A stretch of 64,000 nt of DNA from Opisthorchis felineus (GCA_004794785.1 SJOL01008473.1:108678-172677), one strand, 5' to 3'; shown: positions 22,940-35,074, counted from the stretch's first letter. Numbers and translations are program-made. The notes: generated by a model from the letters alone, not told the origin.

Positions 22940-25900
22940 AAATGTTACCGTTGTTCTAGTGTTTTTATTAGAAAAACCTGCAGATCTACAATTAGTCAGT
23001 TAACAACTGGGCAACTTTGAGTGCACGCCACCAGGGTGGCACGTAAAGAAGGGTCCCCTACACGTTCTGCGGTTTTGTAGAAAATTTGGCTTCCTTTTAA
23101 ATCATTTCGAACTATGGACAAATACATTACAAATTTTCCACACTGCTAGGAACTGGAATCGGAGTCACTTTTGCAAAACGTTCAAGCTGCTATGGGTGCC
23201 GTTTGTACTGTGTCCAGAACACACTGACCTGCCTTCCGTTGGTCTGACGTAGTACAGAAGTCCATTCGTAGAATTCTTTGATAAATATCCATAGAACAGA
23301 GGAGAACAAGACCTGCTGTTTAAAGGAACAAACGTTTTAAACAAAACTCACAATTCCAATGAACGCCGGCTGTAATCCTGATCGAACTCGTCAAATAACA
23401 AGGTCCGTTTAGGTATGTTTCACCTAAGCAGCGATCAGCATGTCTCCGTTTATGAAACTTGGTTCTCCACTGGAATATTGATTACTGATCGATGCGTTGG
23501 GCCAGGTTGCAAAATGTAATATGTGATGGACGGTGGGGCGTTTAATCTGCTTCCTTTATAATCGAACGTCCATCAGATCTTGGTAGAAAATCCAGACGAC
23601 TTCTAAAACTCTTCTAATGCACAGCCACTGGAGAGCGTTTGGAGGTTCAGAGCACATCCTGAGAATATTGTTCACTACACTATCCTCGCAAATGCCAGTG
23701 TTACAAAGTGGTGCGGAATAGGGTTTTCATTTTTCATGTTACCGAACTTTGTGGCTACAGTACATCATTAAGAGTGCACTGACTGTTTTTTTCTAAGTTC
23801 CGTACCTAGCCGATAGTTTTTCGGTGCATAAATTCCAGCGAAAAGCTCCCCTGCAAACCATTCCTACATGGTAATCTCCCTCGCCAGACCTGTTTGACAG
23901 GGCCAGACAGTTCATGCCCCTTCTCGAGTGCAACGGCGAGGCGAGGATCTGTGAGAGTTATCTCTTTCTGACAGTTAGCAAGCAAGCCCTCCGTCAGCCA
24001 AAAACTACACCTTCGGAAATTTCCTCCCCGTTGAGTAATTGTTTTTCAAAGAATCGAAGATGAGATAGAATGGTTCATACATAGTTCCTTTCATTGTCCA
24101 TCAGCGTCTAAAACTTTGATACATACTTGTCGAGCTGATTGAGTGTGCGCGCATGCAGTCGTGCGGGATTCTCCAAGGGCATTAACTGTTCGTCATACAT
24201 AAGGAGGGTTGTGCGGACTTCACTAACATTATTGGCTTTGAATGCAAGCTAAGGTATTTGAAGACTTTTCCCTCACGTTCATTTGTTTTGTTATCGAAAT
24301 ACGGATAACTTGTGACATGAAATACGCTCGTTTGGAAGGTATCGTCCAAAAGAAATTTTGCGATCAGATGGCTGTAGCAAGCTGCACACGCCAAACAGTG
24401 GACTAGTGAATGTGTCCAATTCGTTCAGGTGAAATTAATGTCCGAGATCTGCGGCATCGCGTTGTATAGGCGCTATCATCGTGCTATCCAAGAACAGGGA
24501 TTCAGTATCCTTCCATATCCGATTTTCACTCCCGTTACAAGAGAAGTTACACTGAAGTGACCAGATGCCAAGTTATCTGCTTCGGGAGCCAGTCTATACC
24601 AATCGTGAACTGAAAACCGAATAGCTCACTCGTCGATATGGACAGGGTTTCTTGTAATCATGGACGCATGAGTGATAGAGGACCAACACCCAAGATACCA
24701 GCTTTGTTGATATAAATCGACATGGACCTGTGGCTGACGTGAATCATTCACCGTTCTGCTGTAACCGCGATGTTTGTAACCAGCGGGTATAAGCACGCTG
24801 ATGCTCTAGGTTGACCAAGGCGAAGAAGGTAGATAAGGGTACGGCGAGTCCGTTTGCAGTTAAAACAAATCGCACGATCGTTCGCTTTCTCTAAGTTCAG
24901 TAGACGGTAATGTGTCTGGACGGCACAATAGTTTTGCGTCATTTTTGTCATATGACTGAAAATATTAAAAGCTACAAATCATGGAAAGTTAATGTGTTAT
25001 ACGGAAGAAAACAGATGAAAGCGTGCATTACATTGTATTTCAGGTTAATTCCAATCGAACAGTCGTTCCACTGGTAATGTTATGGAAAAGTCTTAGGTTA
25101 CCGTAACAGTTGAAGATGGTCACGTGTGCACTGACGATGATACGCCCACGTGTTTTGATATTCAGCGACTAACTGACCAATATATAGAAGACAAAGAAGA
25201 CCTAAGAACAACTATTATCGTTTACGTACAACTTACCGTTCGAATGTATGTCATACATTTGAAGAAGTTTTCTTCCCGGTACAGTGACCATGATCCCAGT
25301 GTCTATGGTTAATCCAGTTGGTTTTCTGTAACATGCTTTATCGAGCTGGTCGTCTACCAAGGTGTCTTACAACGCAGAGCCCACGCAACATAATCACGCT
25401 TTCGATTAATGAAGGGACGGCAACGAGATTGTCACCAGGGCATCCGTCGGTCTAGGTAACAACACTTCTGTCATGGCCGCTGTGTTGTGTACAATTAGCA
25501 TGAAGAAGCGCATAGTAACTGAGGTCTGCTTGCGTCACAGCAAAACAGGAATAGTTGGCGCTTTAACTCTAGAATGGCCAGACACTCAAAATGACTATCA
25601 AAATGTCAATGCCATCCGCATGAAGTGCAATATGTGGACAAAGATGACTGCATTGTAGTTCCAGTGTTGGTAAGTAGTTTCATCTCCTTGCTTCATAATG
25701 GGTAAATCCAGGGGCGTCGGTAGCAATCAGTAAATGGGATATCTGAGAGTGTGGGGGTGAATGTGAGCTTGCTTAAGTGAATGGAAAGCGCGTTCCCCGT
25801 CCGGCTCCTTCGAGGCTTTCATTCAGATGGATGTGTTCAACACTCATACCACTGGTCGACGTCAAGTGTGGACGCAGTATACCCTTGTAACTCGGCAAAA

Positions 25901-25960
25901 CGTGAAAAGTTTATCTGTATCCCAGCTCCTGCAAGGTCTAGCGGGTGATGCAGTCCACGT
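22940..25960. other. Non-coding stretch with weak exon-like patches
   Basis: The minus frame 24394-24182 and the plus frames near 25124-25312 and 25473-25675 look slightly coding-like. The last is followed by GTGTTG then GTAAGT, a good donor. None joins in phase to a neighbour or shows a domain, so none is called as a gene. Confidence 0.35.
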
Positions 25961-25974
25961 CGCTCATTCATGAC

Positions 25975-26476
25975 GAGTGATTGCAGCTGGAGAATGAGCT
26001 CACAATATCACCCAATTACTTGTTGTTATCTGATATTAGACAAGATGCATGGAACACGATTTTCAGGGAGGTTCTTCATTACCAAGTTGTAAGTATTGGT
26101 CGTGTAATTGAAAAATGCAATAAACCGTCACCTTATTCAGCTTTGAGAAATTCTTTCGAAAAAGCAAATCATCTAGGGTTTTGTCGTATCTCAACTTTTG
26201 CGAGAAAAGTATTTGGTTTACTAAAGCTATGAGTGCATCACTGCTCAATAAAAACCGACGAGGACCCGAAAGTTACCCCGACAAGTGAGTAAACATCAGT
26301 CAGTCGATTGGACGAATCAGTCAAACGGATCGATCAACACATTGATCAGTAGTGGAGGAACCAATGTTAATGATCATTACAGAAATTTGGCACGCTTACT
26401 TCAAATGTCGAACAGAATTTCTAGTGATTTTCGGTCTGACCATTTGACGAGTCTTGTGTCCACTTATTTCCAGCCA
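25975..26476 (+). CDS. Possible exon cluster, unrecognised
   Basis: Three strong-looking plus-strand donors occur close together: ACCAAGTT then GTAAGT at 26089, CCCGACAA then GTGAGT at 26285, and CCAGCCA then GTAAGT at 26477. They end frames reading RQDAWNTIFREVLHYQV, MSASLLNKNRRGPESYPD and NDHYRNLARLLQMSNRISSD respectively. Possible acceptors are GTTTACTAAAG before 26228 and GATCATTACAG before 26383. Three donors in one phase-compatible neighbourhood suggest a real gene, but the acceptors are only moderate and no protein family was recognised. Confidence 0.3.
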
Positions 26477-26479
26477 GTA

Positions 26480-29085
26480 AGTTGTGAAGATAGGTGTTTC
26501 ACAGTTGAGACATCTGCAATAGCACTTATTCGCCTTTTCTGGCTATACATCCATGACTGTAGGAAAATACTTACCATGTGTTGGCCCAGAGAAATCGATG
26601 TAAGTTCTGCTTCATGGTGAGTTAGTTTACGTTACTGACTACGTGGAGCTGTTGTACAGAGCTGTGAACAGCGAGCTTCTTATGTGTCATGCATGGATGA
26701 CCACAACGCCGCCATTCTAGAATATGAACGTCTAAGGAGAGTTTATCTGCACGACTCCAAAGAACAGATCGCTTTCCAACTTCGTTAGAAGTGTGATTAT
26801 GTGTAGGTATGGAACGTATGATTGTCACTATCCGGAATACTTATGTTCATCGGATTTCTGTCCCTAAGTAGGTTCCTCATCCTTGCATCCCTTCAGAAAG
26901 GTTATTTCAGCAGGTGAATAGATAGTATCATGAAGCATTTCAGCAAAATAATTTTCGATTCTATTATCATCCGGGCAAAGTAGAATGGTTCATTACTGCA
27001 GCCTCTCTACGACAGAATTGGTGTGCCAAAAAATTTGCAAAGTGTCGAACAACTCTTTCAACCATGGCAACCTTTTCGGGCACATTTCTGCCACGCATCC
27101 CGTAGACACCAACATGATTGATGTGTTGTGATGTTGCCGAAGTTTAGGCCAAAGTTTACTGGACCCAAAGATTCACAGGCAATTCTAGCTGGATAGAAAA
27201 AACAGCTCAACGAAACGTAAGGATGCCATGCTTGCTGGGTTCATTGAGTGGACATTCTGTTTGTGATGCTCTGGCAAAAGACACTTCCCATGACATTTGA
27301 TGCCATCCCAGAAATACGCGAGTTGATTTTCTATTTAGAGGGAGGTCGTTGGTCGTAAGTTTCCAAATGAACTGTTACAAACGGAGAGTCCAAGGGTTGT
27401 GTCGACGATCATGGAGTTGCAACTGTGAACGAGACTAGACTGAAATGCATATCCTAGTCATTATCTTTGTATAGGTTGTGAAAAAGTTTCACGTCGGATT
27501 GGGAGGCAAGTTTTTTAACATAACCGTTGGTTCTTGATGGCGGTCTTCTCACGTTCAGCTCGACGTGTGACTGCATAACAGTGCACATGTCTCACAAGGG
27601 CTGCGAGCACCTCTGTTCATCTAATATCCTATTTTAATTTCAACTAGTTCATGCGCAATGCTGTCCATGGTAAGTACTGCACGCGCTGGACTCTAACTTC
27701 AAATCGGAAGATATTGGCGGCATTGATGCATTCATCAGCTGATTCGAGACAGTAATTAGAATCCACTTTTGCACCTTGTCAGAAATATTTGTTTCCAAAC
27801 GAGCACTGGAAATTTATCTCTTTGTGTGCATTTTCGATTTTACTCGACTTGTTTCTTCATCCTATGGGTCCGACCTGTCAGGAAGCTGTGGGTAATCCTG
27901 AACCGTGAAAAAGAGTCAAGAATGCCCCCCACATTTTCCGCTGATGCTGCTTGGAAGCAGCTTAGCTGGAGTGATGGTCCGTCTTATTCAACAACATTAG
28001 GTTAAAACTGCGCATTCGCACTCAGAGATTTTTCGTTGAGAGAAAGATTAGTTTTATCCTAAACCACATGTTGCCTGGGGATACCAAACTTTTGTTAAAT
28101 CGCTTTTTAAAAACCATCTATGGGTTGACGAGAACTTGAGGAGGGCTCTCTACTTTCCCTGCTTCCGAACATATAGTTATAACTAGTAATGGGTTACACT
28201 AAAAGAAAGAGGAAAGGAGAGATAAGTTTTTGTGTGTACATATTAAAAATGACGATTAATAATGAAGGTCTTGTTGGACTGGTTATACTTTATTACTTTA
28301 AGAGTGACCTTGAACATCATCAGTCAGTCAGCGGAGAAAAGCCCTATACTTCTAGCCAATTTAGTTTTGCTATTTAGGGTACACGGACCGACGATCATGG
28401 AGAAATCGTACTGAGATTGTTGTCACACATCTATCACTAGGATACTCTGTTTGCTGATTCTACAAAACCAGTTAAGTTGTGTCCAGTTAAAACTGTTCGT
28501 GTGAAAATATTCCTCATGGTAAAGCATGAATGTTAAGTCAATGGCCGAAGTGACCTTGAAAAAAATAAGATGGCTTCCACCTCTACACTTTGTTCATGAA
28601 TTTGGGCCAATCAATGGAGCGACGAAACACTTATCGGTTGGAGTATTTTGTTCGTCCTAAAGTTTTCAGCAACCTTGTGAGTAGTTCCCCTTATGAATAC
28701 AGGGCTGTCCAGTTCTTTATCAGTGAGCTTGTTCTCATGACATTCAAAGCGACGAGGTCATCTGGGACGATCTGGTGTCTTCCTCAAACGAAGAAATGTT
28801 TCGCATGTTAATCGATATATCTTTCTATATGCTGTAGTTAGACGGAGCTGATCAGGTCGACCTTCGTTCTATCGTTTCAGTTTCGCGTGCTTAATACACG
28901 GATATTGCTTCCGAAAACTTGACCAGAAACTAAGTAATCCTAATTTTGAGGTTTGGGCATTCATTTCAGCCAACACAGTATTATAGAGTCAATCGGGTCA
29001 CCGTTGCTTTGTTTGCGTTGTTCTATGGCGTCCAACACCTAACTGTCCATTTATTTATACGCCTATTTATCCATTCATCTATCTA
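26480..29085. other. Non-coding stretch
   Basis: No gene is recognised. A short fragment of the hammerhead family tail (GTTTTCAGCAACCTTGTGAG) appears at about 28661-28686 on the plus strand, without its catalytic core. Confidence 0.4.
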
Positions 29086-29086
29086 A

Positions 29087-29135
29087 AACCCAACTATCCA
29101 TCTATCTATCTATCTATCCTTCCATCCATCCATTT
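29087..29135. repeat. (ATCT)n / (ATCC)n microsatellite
   Basis: A run of CTAT/ATCT units grading into CCAT units, with imperfect flanks on both sides. Confidence 0.85.
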
Positions 29136-29710
29136 TTGTATCCATCTTTCTATGGCGGAGGGCGATTTGGTATGTCCAAGAGAAACCGAAACGCCCATCG
29201 ACTTACTTTTGTTTGTCATTCCAAATGAACTGCAATATTTTCGTTGGAGTTGATGAGATCGAGAGACGAATACACGATCGCTTCCTAACGGAGACCAATG
29301 GGCAACGGCACCATCGTTTTTTTTTGCTCCCGGTTGCTCAGGTACCTGATTTTATGGCTGAGTAAAGAACGAGAGGATGGCCGTGAAGCTGATCCAAAAG
29401 ATTTGTCGGTCCTGTTACAGACAGTGGCTCACCGCGGTCAAGTTAAGTTACATCCAGGGCTGCAATTCGTCTACTTAAATAATCTTTCGGGAGAAAGCTA
29501 GCTTCAACTCCGTCTAGAAATGTCAGCTAAGCGCTTCTTGTGCCGAATCCGAAGGACGGAACGTGGTGAAAATTTGCTCCGCATCCACGTGGCCATTCTT
29601 GTGTTTGACTGCAGACGCATGAAAGTGAATTATCACGAGTAGCGTAGTCACCTGTTTGTTGTTAGTCCCTTTTTGCAAATAATTTAAACGGGTGTATGAA
29701 TTTCGGAGTG

Positions 29711-30085
29711 CTAACGAATGTGCCTTTCCATTACAACTGTTTGCTTCTTTTCACAGGAGGGCGTTTGTATGCTGCCTTTCACGATGTAATTTATGCCAAA
29801 ATGCACTCCCAACGAACTCCATTCACGCAGCAGGCCATCCAGGATAGTCGTGTGCATTTCTCCAGCAGTATTGGCTTTCAGTCCAGAATACACACCGCAT
29901 TCATCACATCGCTTTTTTACGGGAACCACTGTCCCCATCTGTTCATGTCTCGCTAAACAGCGAGTAAGATAGTTGCACAGTGTGCTTCGGGTTTTCAGCA
30001 TTCCTTGAATTTTTTGGCTAAACAAAATTCCGACCCGAAAATCACAGCAGGTGTCAGTCCGTTTCGAATCTCGAGATAGGATCAC
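29711..30085 (-). pseudogene. Probable Penelope-like element GIY-YIG endonuclease remnant
   Basis: A 124-codon minus-strand frame reads VGILFSQKIQGMLKTRSTLC, then a KRCDECGVYSG motif, then NTAGEMHTTI and SSLGVHFG. The order resembles the PLE region between RT and endonuclease: a T-L-R-x-x-L-type linker, then C-x2-C next to Y-x-G, then an R/E-x-M-x-x-H block. It is weaker than the RT match at 3330-4140, and the first half of the GIY-YIG signature is not clean. It is probably a decayed 3' part of a PLE. The opposite strand has a shorter competing frame. Confidence 0.4.
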
Positions 30086-30301
30086 ATATGGTTGTCGTCC
30101 ATTTTATCGGTATGTGCCCACAGAACTGTGCATCAACGTGCTCAGTGCCAGTGAAGCTGGAGTAGAACTGACATTGGGAATTCCCGTCCGTTGTCGGTAG
30201 AACACCTGAACTCCATGAACGCCGTCGCAGTCTTAGACCAAGAAAGTGGCTTTGGTTGAATCAACAGAAACTCGAAGAAGTAACATCAACCAGCTAACTT
30301 T

Positions 30302-30420
30302 TTGTCTTTTTCAGTGAATGCCGCTAAAGAGGATGGGAGATTTATTCAACCGGAGCCATTTCCGGGAGCTTATGACCTTTCACGCAAGTTTCGAACGCAT
30401 TTCCAAAAACCTTCGTGCTT
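30302..30420 (+). CDS. Weak exon candidate, unrecognised
   Basis: A strong acceptor (TTTTTGTCTTTTTCAG) is followed by an open frame beginning VNAAKEDGRFIQPEPFPGAY. No donor or family was recognised. It lies head-on to the better minus-strand exon at 30541, so one of the two may be spurious. Confidence 0.2.
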
Positions 30421-30540
30421 ACAACCAGCCGATTGTCCTGTCAAGTTCCACTGGGGCAACCAAAGATTGGTTTACCAAATAGGCATTCAAGGCGCAACGT
30501 GGTGTGTAAATAATAGAAGGCCGAGAAGTATGCAACTTAC

Positions 30541-30854
30541 GGAGCATGTGTTTCCCTGACATGTTTCTTGCCGGACACTTCAGAGAGCACCGTTGAACTT
30601 GATCTTGACTTTGCAGCATCCTTACTCAGTAGCTTTGCAATATTGTGAAGTAAAGCGTCACGTTCCGAACGTTCCGTAGGACTCCGACTTTGGGTTCTCA
30701 GTTGGCTCTCTCTCTCAGGCTCTGGCTCACAAAAGCTTGGATCATTTTGATCTCGTGTTCTGCCAATGGATCGAGGTAATCCACCACGCTGACCCTGAGG
30801 GGCGATTTCCGGCACGCGGAAAAGGCCAGCAGGAGTTTCTTTGGCCTCGTTTTT
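30541..30854 (-). CDS. Internal exon of an unrecognised gene
   Basis: The minus-strand exon has a textbook acceptor (TCGTTTATTTTTAG), 104 open codons starting in phase 0 and a perfect donor (CATGCTCC then GTAAGT). It translates to a polar, charged segment: KNEAKETPAGLFRVPEIAPQ, a central SRSPTERSERDALLHNIAKL, and a Ser/Lys-rich end. The only in-frame stop is created by the donor itself. The phase at its start fits the phase-0 end of the exon at 33345-33526. The composition suggests a disordered or regulatory region. No family was recognised. Confidence 0.55.
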
Positions 30855-31394
30855 CTAAAAATAAACGAGCAATCCCGTATGATGTGGTGTGTATTAAATA
30901 GTAACCAATCCGACTGTTTTTAATACGTCAATGAATAAATGACTGATTTTTCACTGATTTATTGGTATATGGAGGGTATCCTGGAAAATCTTGTGTAAGC
31001 CCAATCTCAAGTATTCTGTAAGAAAGAGAGAGTGACAGTACTCTCCAGCAGTTCCGACTGAATGGTGCTGAGGACACCTAACCCAAACAAACGATCAGGT
31101 AAATTCTCACCTCTTGTGGCACTTCATTGAATGATTGAATGACAGATTGCAAATCCAAAGTCACATCTTCAGTCACCAATCGGTGTTTGTGTGACATCCT
31201 TCGCTCACACTTCCTCGTACAACAACACAGGCAAAAAATTCAAACCCAACAGAGGATCGATAAGTTATGCATACTATCGATTCAAATCAGATCTTGGACA
31301 TACGTGTTCGGTCGTGCGCGGTACTACACGGAAGGATAAGTCAGCTGATAGTTGTGAGGCCGTCCAACTGTTCACAGTACGGTATTAAAAAAGG

Positions 31395-31645
31395 ATAGTA
31401 AGGTCTCTGAAAACCTTTCAACAACTCACGACCAATTATGTCCTTCTTGAGGTTCATCAACTGAGCCTGTGTTTCCATGAGCCGAATGATCTAGACAACG
31501 GACTGCCGTACCTCGAGTATCGTCTCAAACGAAACACGAGGCAACCCCTGTGCAGTAAATTCAGTTGAAGAATATCATATGAGCTGGGATTCAATCGTAC
31601 CTCCAGTTACACTCAATCAATTTGCGAATGAGTGCATTTCAAAAT
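31395..31645. repeat. Decayed hammerhead repeat pieces
   Basis: At 31400-31470 (minus) the core is reduced to TTGATGAA and ACATAATTGGTC, both catalytic boxes being mutated. At about 31580-31645 (plus) a second piece carries the AGCTGGGATTCAATCGTACC and GAATGAGTGCATTTC end segments. This is the same family as at 33612-33990. Confidence 0.55.
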
Positions 31646-33340
31646 AGTAAGGAAACTTTAGATGACCACACTTAGCTAGCACAGGCTCCTCGTCTGTTTA
31701 CTGTAACTGGCTGAATAACAGACTAGCTAAAGGTAGTTTAGCTAATTTGACCAGCAGAACTCTACTCCTCAATGAAGCAAAACACCAATTGTGGCGCATG
31801 ATATGAATGTAGGTTGCGAGTTACTTATAAATCCGTCTGTGACAAGCGCGAAGACTGGGCAGCTCTTTTCAAGAGGCATCAGTCACTAGTCCCCATAGAC
31901 TAAATGAGTTTCATGTAGTGTTAGTCAGAGCGAGAATGACAGATAACTCCAGATTGGGTTCCATGTCTGCGCACCACTACCAACGAGGGACCACCAGTTC
32001 AATGGTAACACTGAGTCAGGCTCGGACATGAGACCAGCGGACCAAGAAAGGGACCCACTGTGGAGGCAAACGAACAAGTACCAGAGCTGGATGGACCGGA
32101 CACCATCCACTAAGAAGGCAGCCAATAGGAATGCTCATCCAAACGATCAATGATCGATTATGATCGACCTGGATGAGCAGACTCTATATCAATCCACGTA
32201 CGCGCAGCAAACACACACTTCCACTCACTGATGATGTCAGCTGAACTGGTGATGACGCCCAGCTCAGCGAACAAACCAGCCCATTATAACCTGCGCTACC
32301 AGTATTTTCTTCAACCACAAACGTTGTGAGATGTTCAGTGACTGATACTTGAGGTTTTAACGACGTTTGCCCGCAAAAGGTTCGCAGCTGACCACGTCCA
32401 ATCGTCGAGTTCCCAAGTTGAACACGCAGATGTACCACTGCGGCTGAGAGCTAGCTGTGAATGCAAAAGGGCATTCTGACCTGAGAAGCGAGACCATGGC
32501 TTTTTTGTAAATTACCATTGATTCAGTCAGTATGATATAAATCAAAGTGCTGCTCAGGTTGAAGAGTCAGAATCGTATGTCGGTTGACCGATGGATAGGC
32601 TGAATGTGACATTGTCCCTTTATCTGAGGGTCCAGGATGTGATTTCTTTGCTCAGCTCTGGTTTTCTCCTCGTTAACTGTGCATTCCTACCCGAATACCT
32701 GCACCGCTTGTGGTCCCAGGCTACCGATCGACTGAAAGTACGATCTGGGTTTAAATTGTTTGCCTCGTTTGATGTATGTAACACATGCGTTGAACGTTGG
32801 AAGGATCAACTAGCCAGATGAGTGAGTTGACTTCGACTTTGGCACAGTGCTACATCTGGTGAACAATGCATCCATTGAGTTCTGTGGTTGGGTTATTCAA
32901 GCACGTGCTGCCTATCGAACCTAACTGATAATTCCCCCATTCATTTGCTCACCCCGTCAATGCACTTTTGATCCCCACTTGTTTTGAATATCTGTACCCA
33001 CCATCCACCTTGCAGCAAAGGCCGTCCGGTCAAACACTGGTATACCAGCGTATGTGTGTGAATGTGCGCAGCTGACACTACTTACCCATGCGTGTTCGGG
33101 CTCCGTTTGCTGAGCCTGCCCTGACTTTTTCTTTCATGAGTTCAGTGTTATCTCATCACCAATCAAAATCACAAGGGTGGCATCGGAAAGGACGGTTGCA
33201 TCCCACACTACAGAGCCAACGTTCTTCTCGCCGCTGTCCGGTATGAGAACCTTGAGACTGCACCGTGCTGGTCAGTGACAGACTTGTGCCCTTGTTGACG
33301 CCACGAACGTGGACAATTGAGGTTTGTTGTGTAACTTTTC
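31646..33340. other. Non-coding stretch, probably intronic
   Basis: It lies between the two candidate minus-strand exons and may be their intron. Near 32257 there is a fragment (CCCAGCTCAGCGAACAAACC) of the dispersed repeat also at 4640 and 36930. No further gene is recognised. Confidence 0.4.
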
Positions 33341-33344
33341 TTAC

Positions 33345-33526
33345 CTTTGTGCCAAAAGTACCGTAGACTTTTGAACCCAATTGTTCGTTTTGAGATTCGG
33401 GATCGTCAAACCTACGTGTGACTCTAAGTCCCGTATCGGGAACCTCAACACCAATGCTGTCCTCATAGAACAGTGAAACGAATTTTAGCTCTGGAGGGAA
33501 GACCAACGCAATTTGAGTAAACAAAA
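33345..33526 (-). CDS. Internal exon of an unrecognised gene
   Basis: The minus-strand exon is bounded by TAGAAATTTTCAG and GGCACAAAG then GTAAGA, both good splice sites. It is open for 60 codons: TQIALVFPPELKFVSLFYED, then IGVEVPDTGLRVTRRFDD and SKVYGTFGTK. It enters after one leftover base and leaves in phase 0, compatible with the phase-0 start of the exon at 30541-30854, so the two may belong to one gene. The domain is not recognised. Confidence 0.45.
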
Positions 33527-33611
33527 CTGAAAATTTCTATTACAGCATCGCCCATCACTTGTTTCTGGCTGATGTGAGGTGAATCATTGGCGGTTTTTGA
33601 ACAGTTGTGAG

Positions 33612-33990
33612 ACCAGCGAAATACACTCATTTGCAAACAACTTTGGTTTTGTGAGAGACTCACCTGGAACTCAGCTGAATCTCTCGTTTGTGATGTTTCC
33701 AGGCAACTGAATGTGCTGCAGCAGGCCGCCTCATGTTCCAGTTGGCACGATATTCGAGGTATCGCGATACATGTATATTCGTAATGCACTACTCATAAGA
33801 TTGCTGAAAATTCTTCGACAGCCCACGACCGGTTTCGTCCTTCTTGGGACTCATCAGGTAGGCACAGTCCCCGAGTTTCTGTCAACATTATGTTCTAATT
33901 GAAACCAAATTTCACGAAATTAGCGAAATACACTCAGTCGCAAACAAATTTCGTTTTGTAAGACCTCTTCTGTTGGAGATATTACCTACC
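33612..33990 (-). mobile_element. Penelope-type terminal repeat (pLTR-like), partly tandem, with intact hammerhead
   Basis: One full unit of about 308 bp runs from AGCGAAATACACTCATTTGC near 33615. It continues through the family body (GAGACTCACCTGGAACTCAG, CAGGCCGCCTCATGTTCCAG, CGATATTCGAGGTATCGCGA) and the hammerhead. It then begins again with AGCGAAATACACTCAGTCGC near 33922 and fades by about 33990. Head-to-tail partial tandem copies are the known layout of PLE pLTRs and of hammerhead-bearing non-autonomous repeats. No PLE protein lies next to it. Confidence 0.75.
33815..33875 (-). ncRNA. Type I hammerhead ribozyme, intact core
   Basis: On the minus strand: stem I 5' arm GCCTAC (33863-33858), catalytic box CTGATGAG (33857-33850), stem II GTCC/GGAC closing a CAAGAA loop, catalytic box GAAAC (33836-33832), short stem III ACC/GGT without loop nucleotides, cleavage triplet GTC and stem I 3' arm GTGGGC (33826-33821). 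Stem I pairs over six base pairs including one G-U, and GAC/GTC can pair again beyond an internal bulge. Self-cleavage is predicted between 33827 and 33826. The very short stem III is typical of retroelement hammerheads, which often work as dimers. Activity is inferred, not shown. Confidence 0.82.
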
Positions 33991-35070
33991 TGGCTATCCG
34001 AATAATGGAACTCTATCTCAGAGAACCGATTTACGTGTGACTCTTCAAGACCCTAGAAGTAGGTTGATGAGCATCACTCAAACAACAATAATGATATATG
34101 TTGAGTCTTCAAAAAAACCGAGCAGATTTTGTTGGGTTGAAACTGAAATCAATCGTACTTCGTAGTTACAAATACGTTATCTGTTTGGATTAATGTGGAC
34201 ATCTGCATGACCATTTTTGGGGCACAGTATGCGATAGAGATTTTTCAATATGACAGTGAACACATCCACACCAACATGTCCGTTTATTCTGAGTGGAACA
34301 GATTCCCAGTTTATCTGAAATACTGCTTGTGGTTATACTCGCCAGATGGTGACGAGGAGGCTCATTAAGATCTTGTATCGGATGAGATTTTGGTCTCCAC
34401 TGATCGATCAAAACAGCCATGTTTATTGGAATATCACGGCTCACCGCAATTTTTAGAAAACCAAACGGATCCTTCAAACACTTTTTCTGTAGGATGGTGC
34501 AACTAATCTGACTCAGCTGTTGTTTGAGCGCTTTTGAGATGGTTGTACCTTAAGTTAACTGAAGTGAGGAAGCCTTATACGATGAAAGTTCTTCCACAAT
34601 TCCGTTAGACTCAGGGACTGAAACCGGGTCACTGATGTCCTGCGTAGATGATCTACATATAATGTGTACCAACATCCACTGCAATGAATCACTAACTGAA
34701 ATCATGCCCACATCGTCCAAACGCATCCAAACGTTTGTCAACTTTGTCACTTTATCAAATGACTGACAAACATGTTTCAAACCTGCTCCTGCGTTCAAAA
34801 ATTCTTTAGAAATAAGGTGAGTGGAGCCCATTAAAGATGGTAAGGGTGTCGGATGTCAAATGATAAGAGAAAGACGGACAGTTTTGGCATAATATGGTGT
34901 GGTGACTGCACATTTGACAAGCTCAAAAACCCGCTAAATATCTGGAGAGCTGGTAGCCACAATTGCCCGTTGTAGTAAAACTTTCAATGGCAATTGGTCA
35001 TTCCATCACGTGACCAACAGTTCATAATTGCAATGGGGAACCTCCTAAGTTTACGGAGTGAAGCTAAACT
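33991..35070 (-). other. Stretch with weak minus-strand exon candidates
   Basis: Minus-strand frames at 34831-34550 (NAGAGLKHVCQSFDKVTKLT, WMRLDDVGMISVSDSLQWML) and around 34510-34190 (KKCLKDPFGFLKIAV, followed by a GTGAGC donor-like site) look coding-like. They could be upstream exons of the gene with exons at 33345 and 30541, but the phases could not be made to join. They are not called as exons. Confidence 0.25.
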
Positions 35071-35074
35071 GGTC

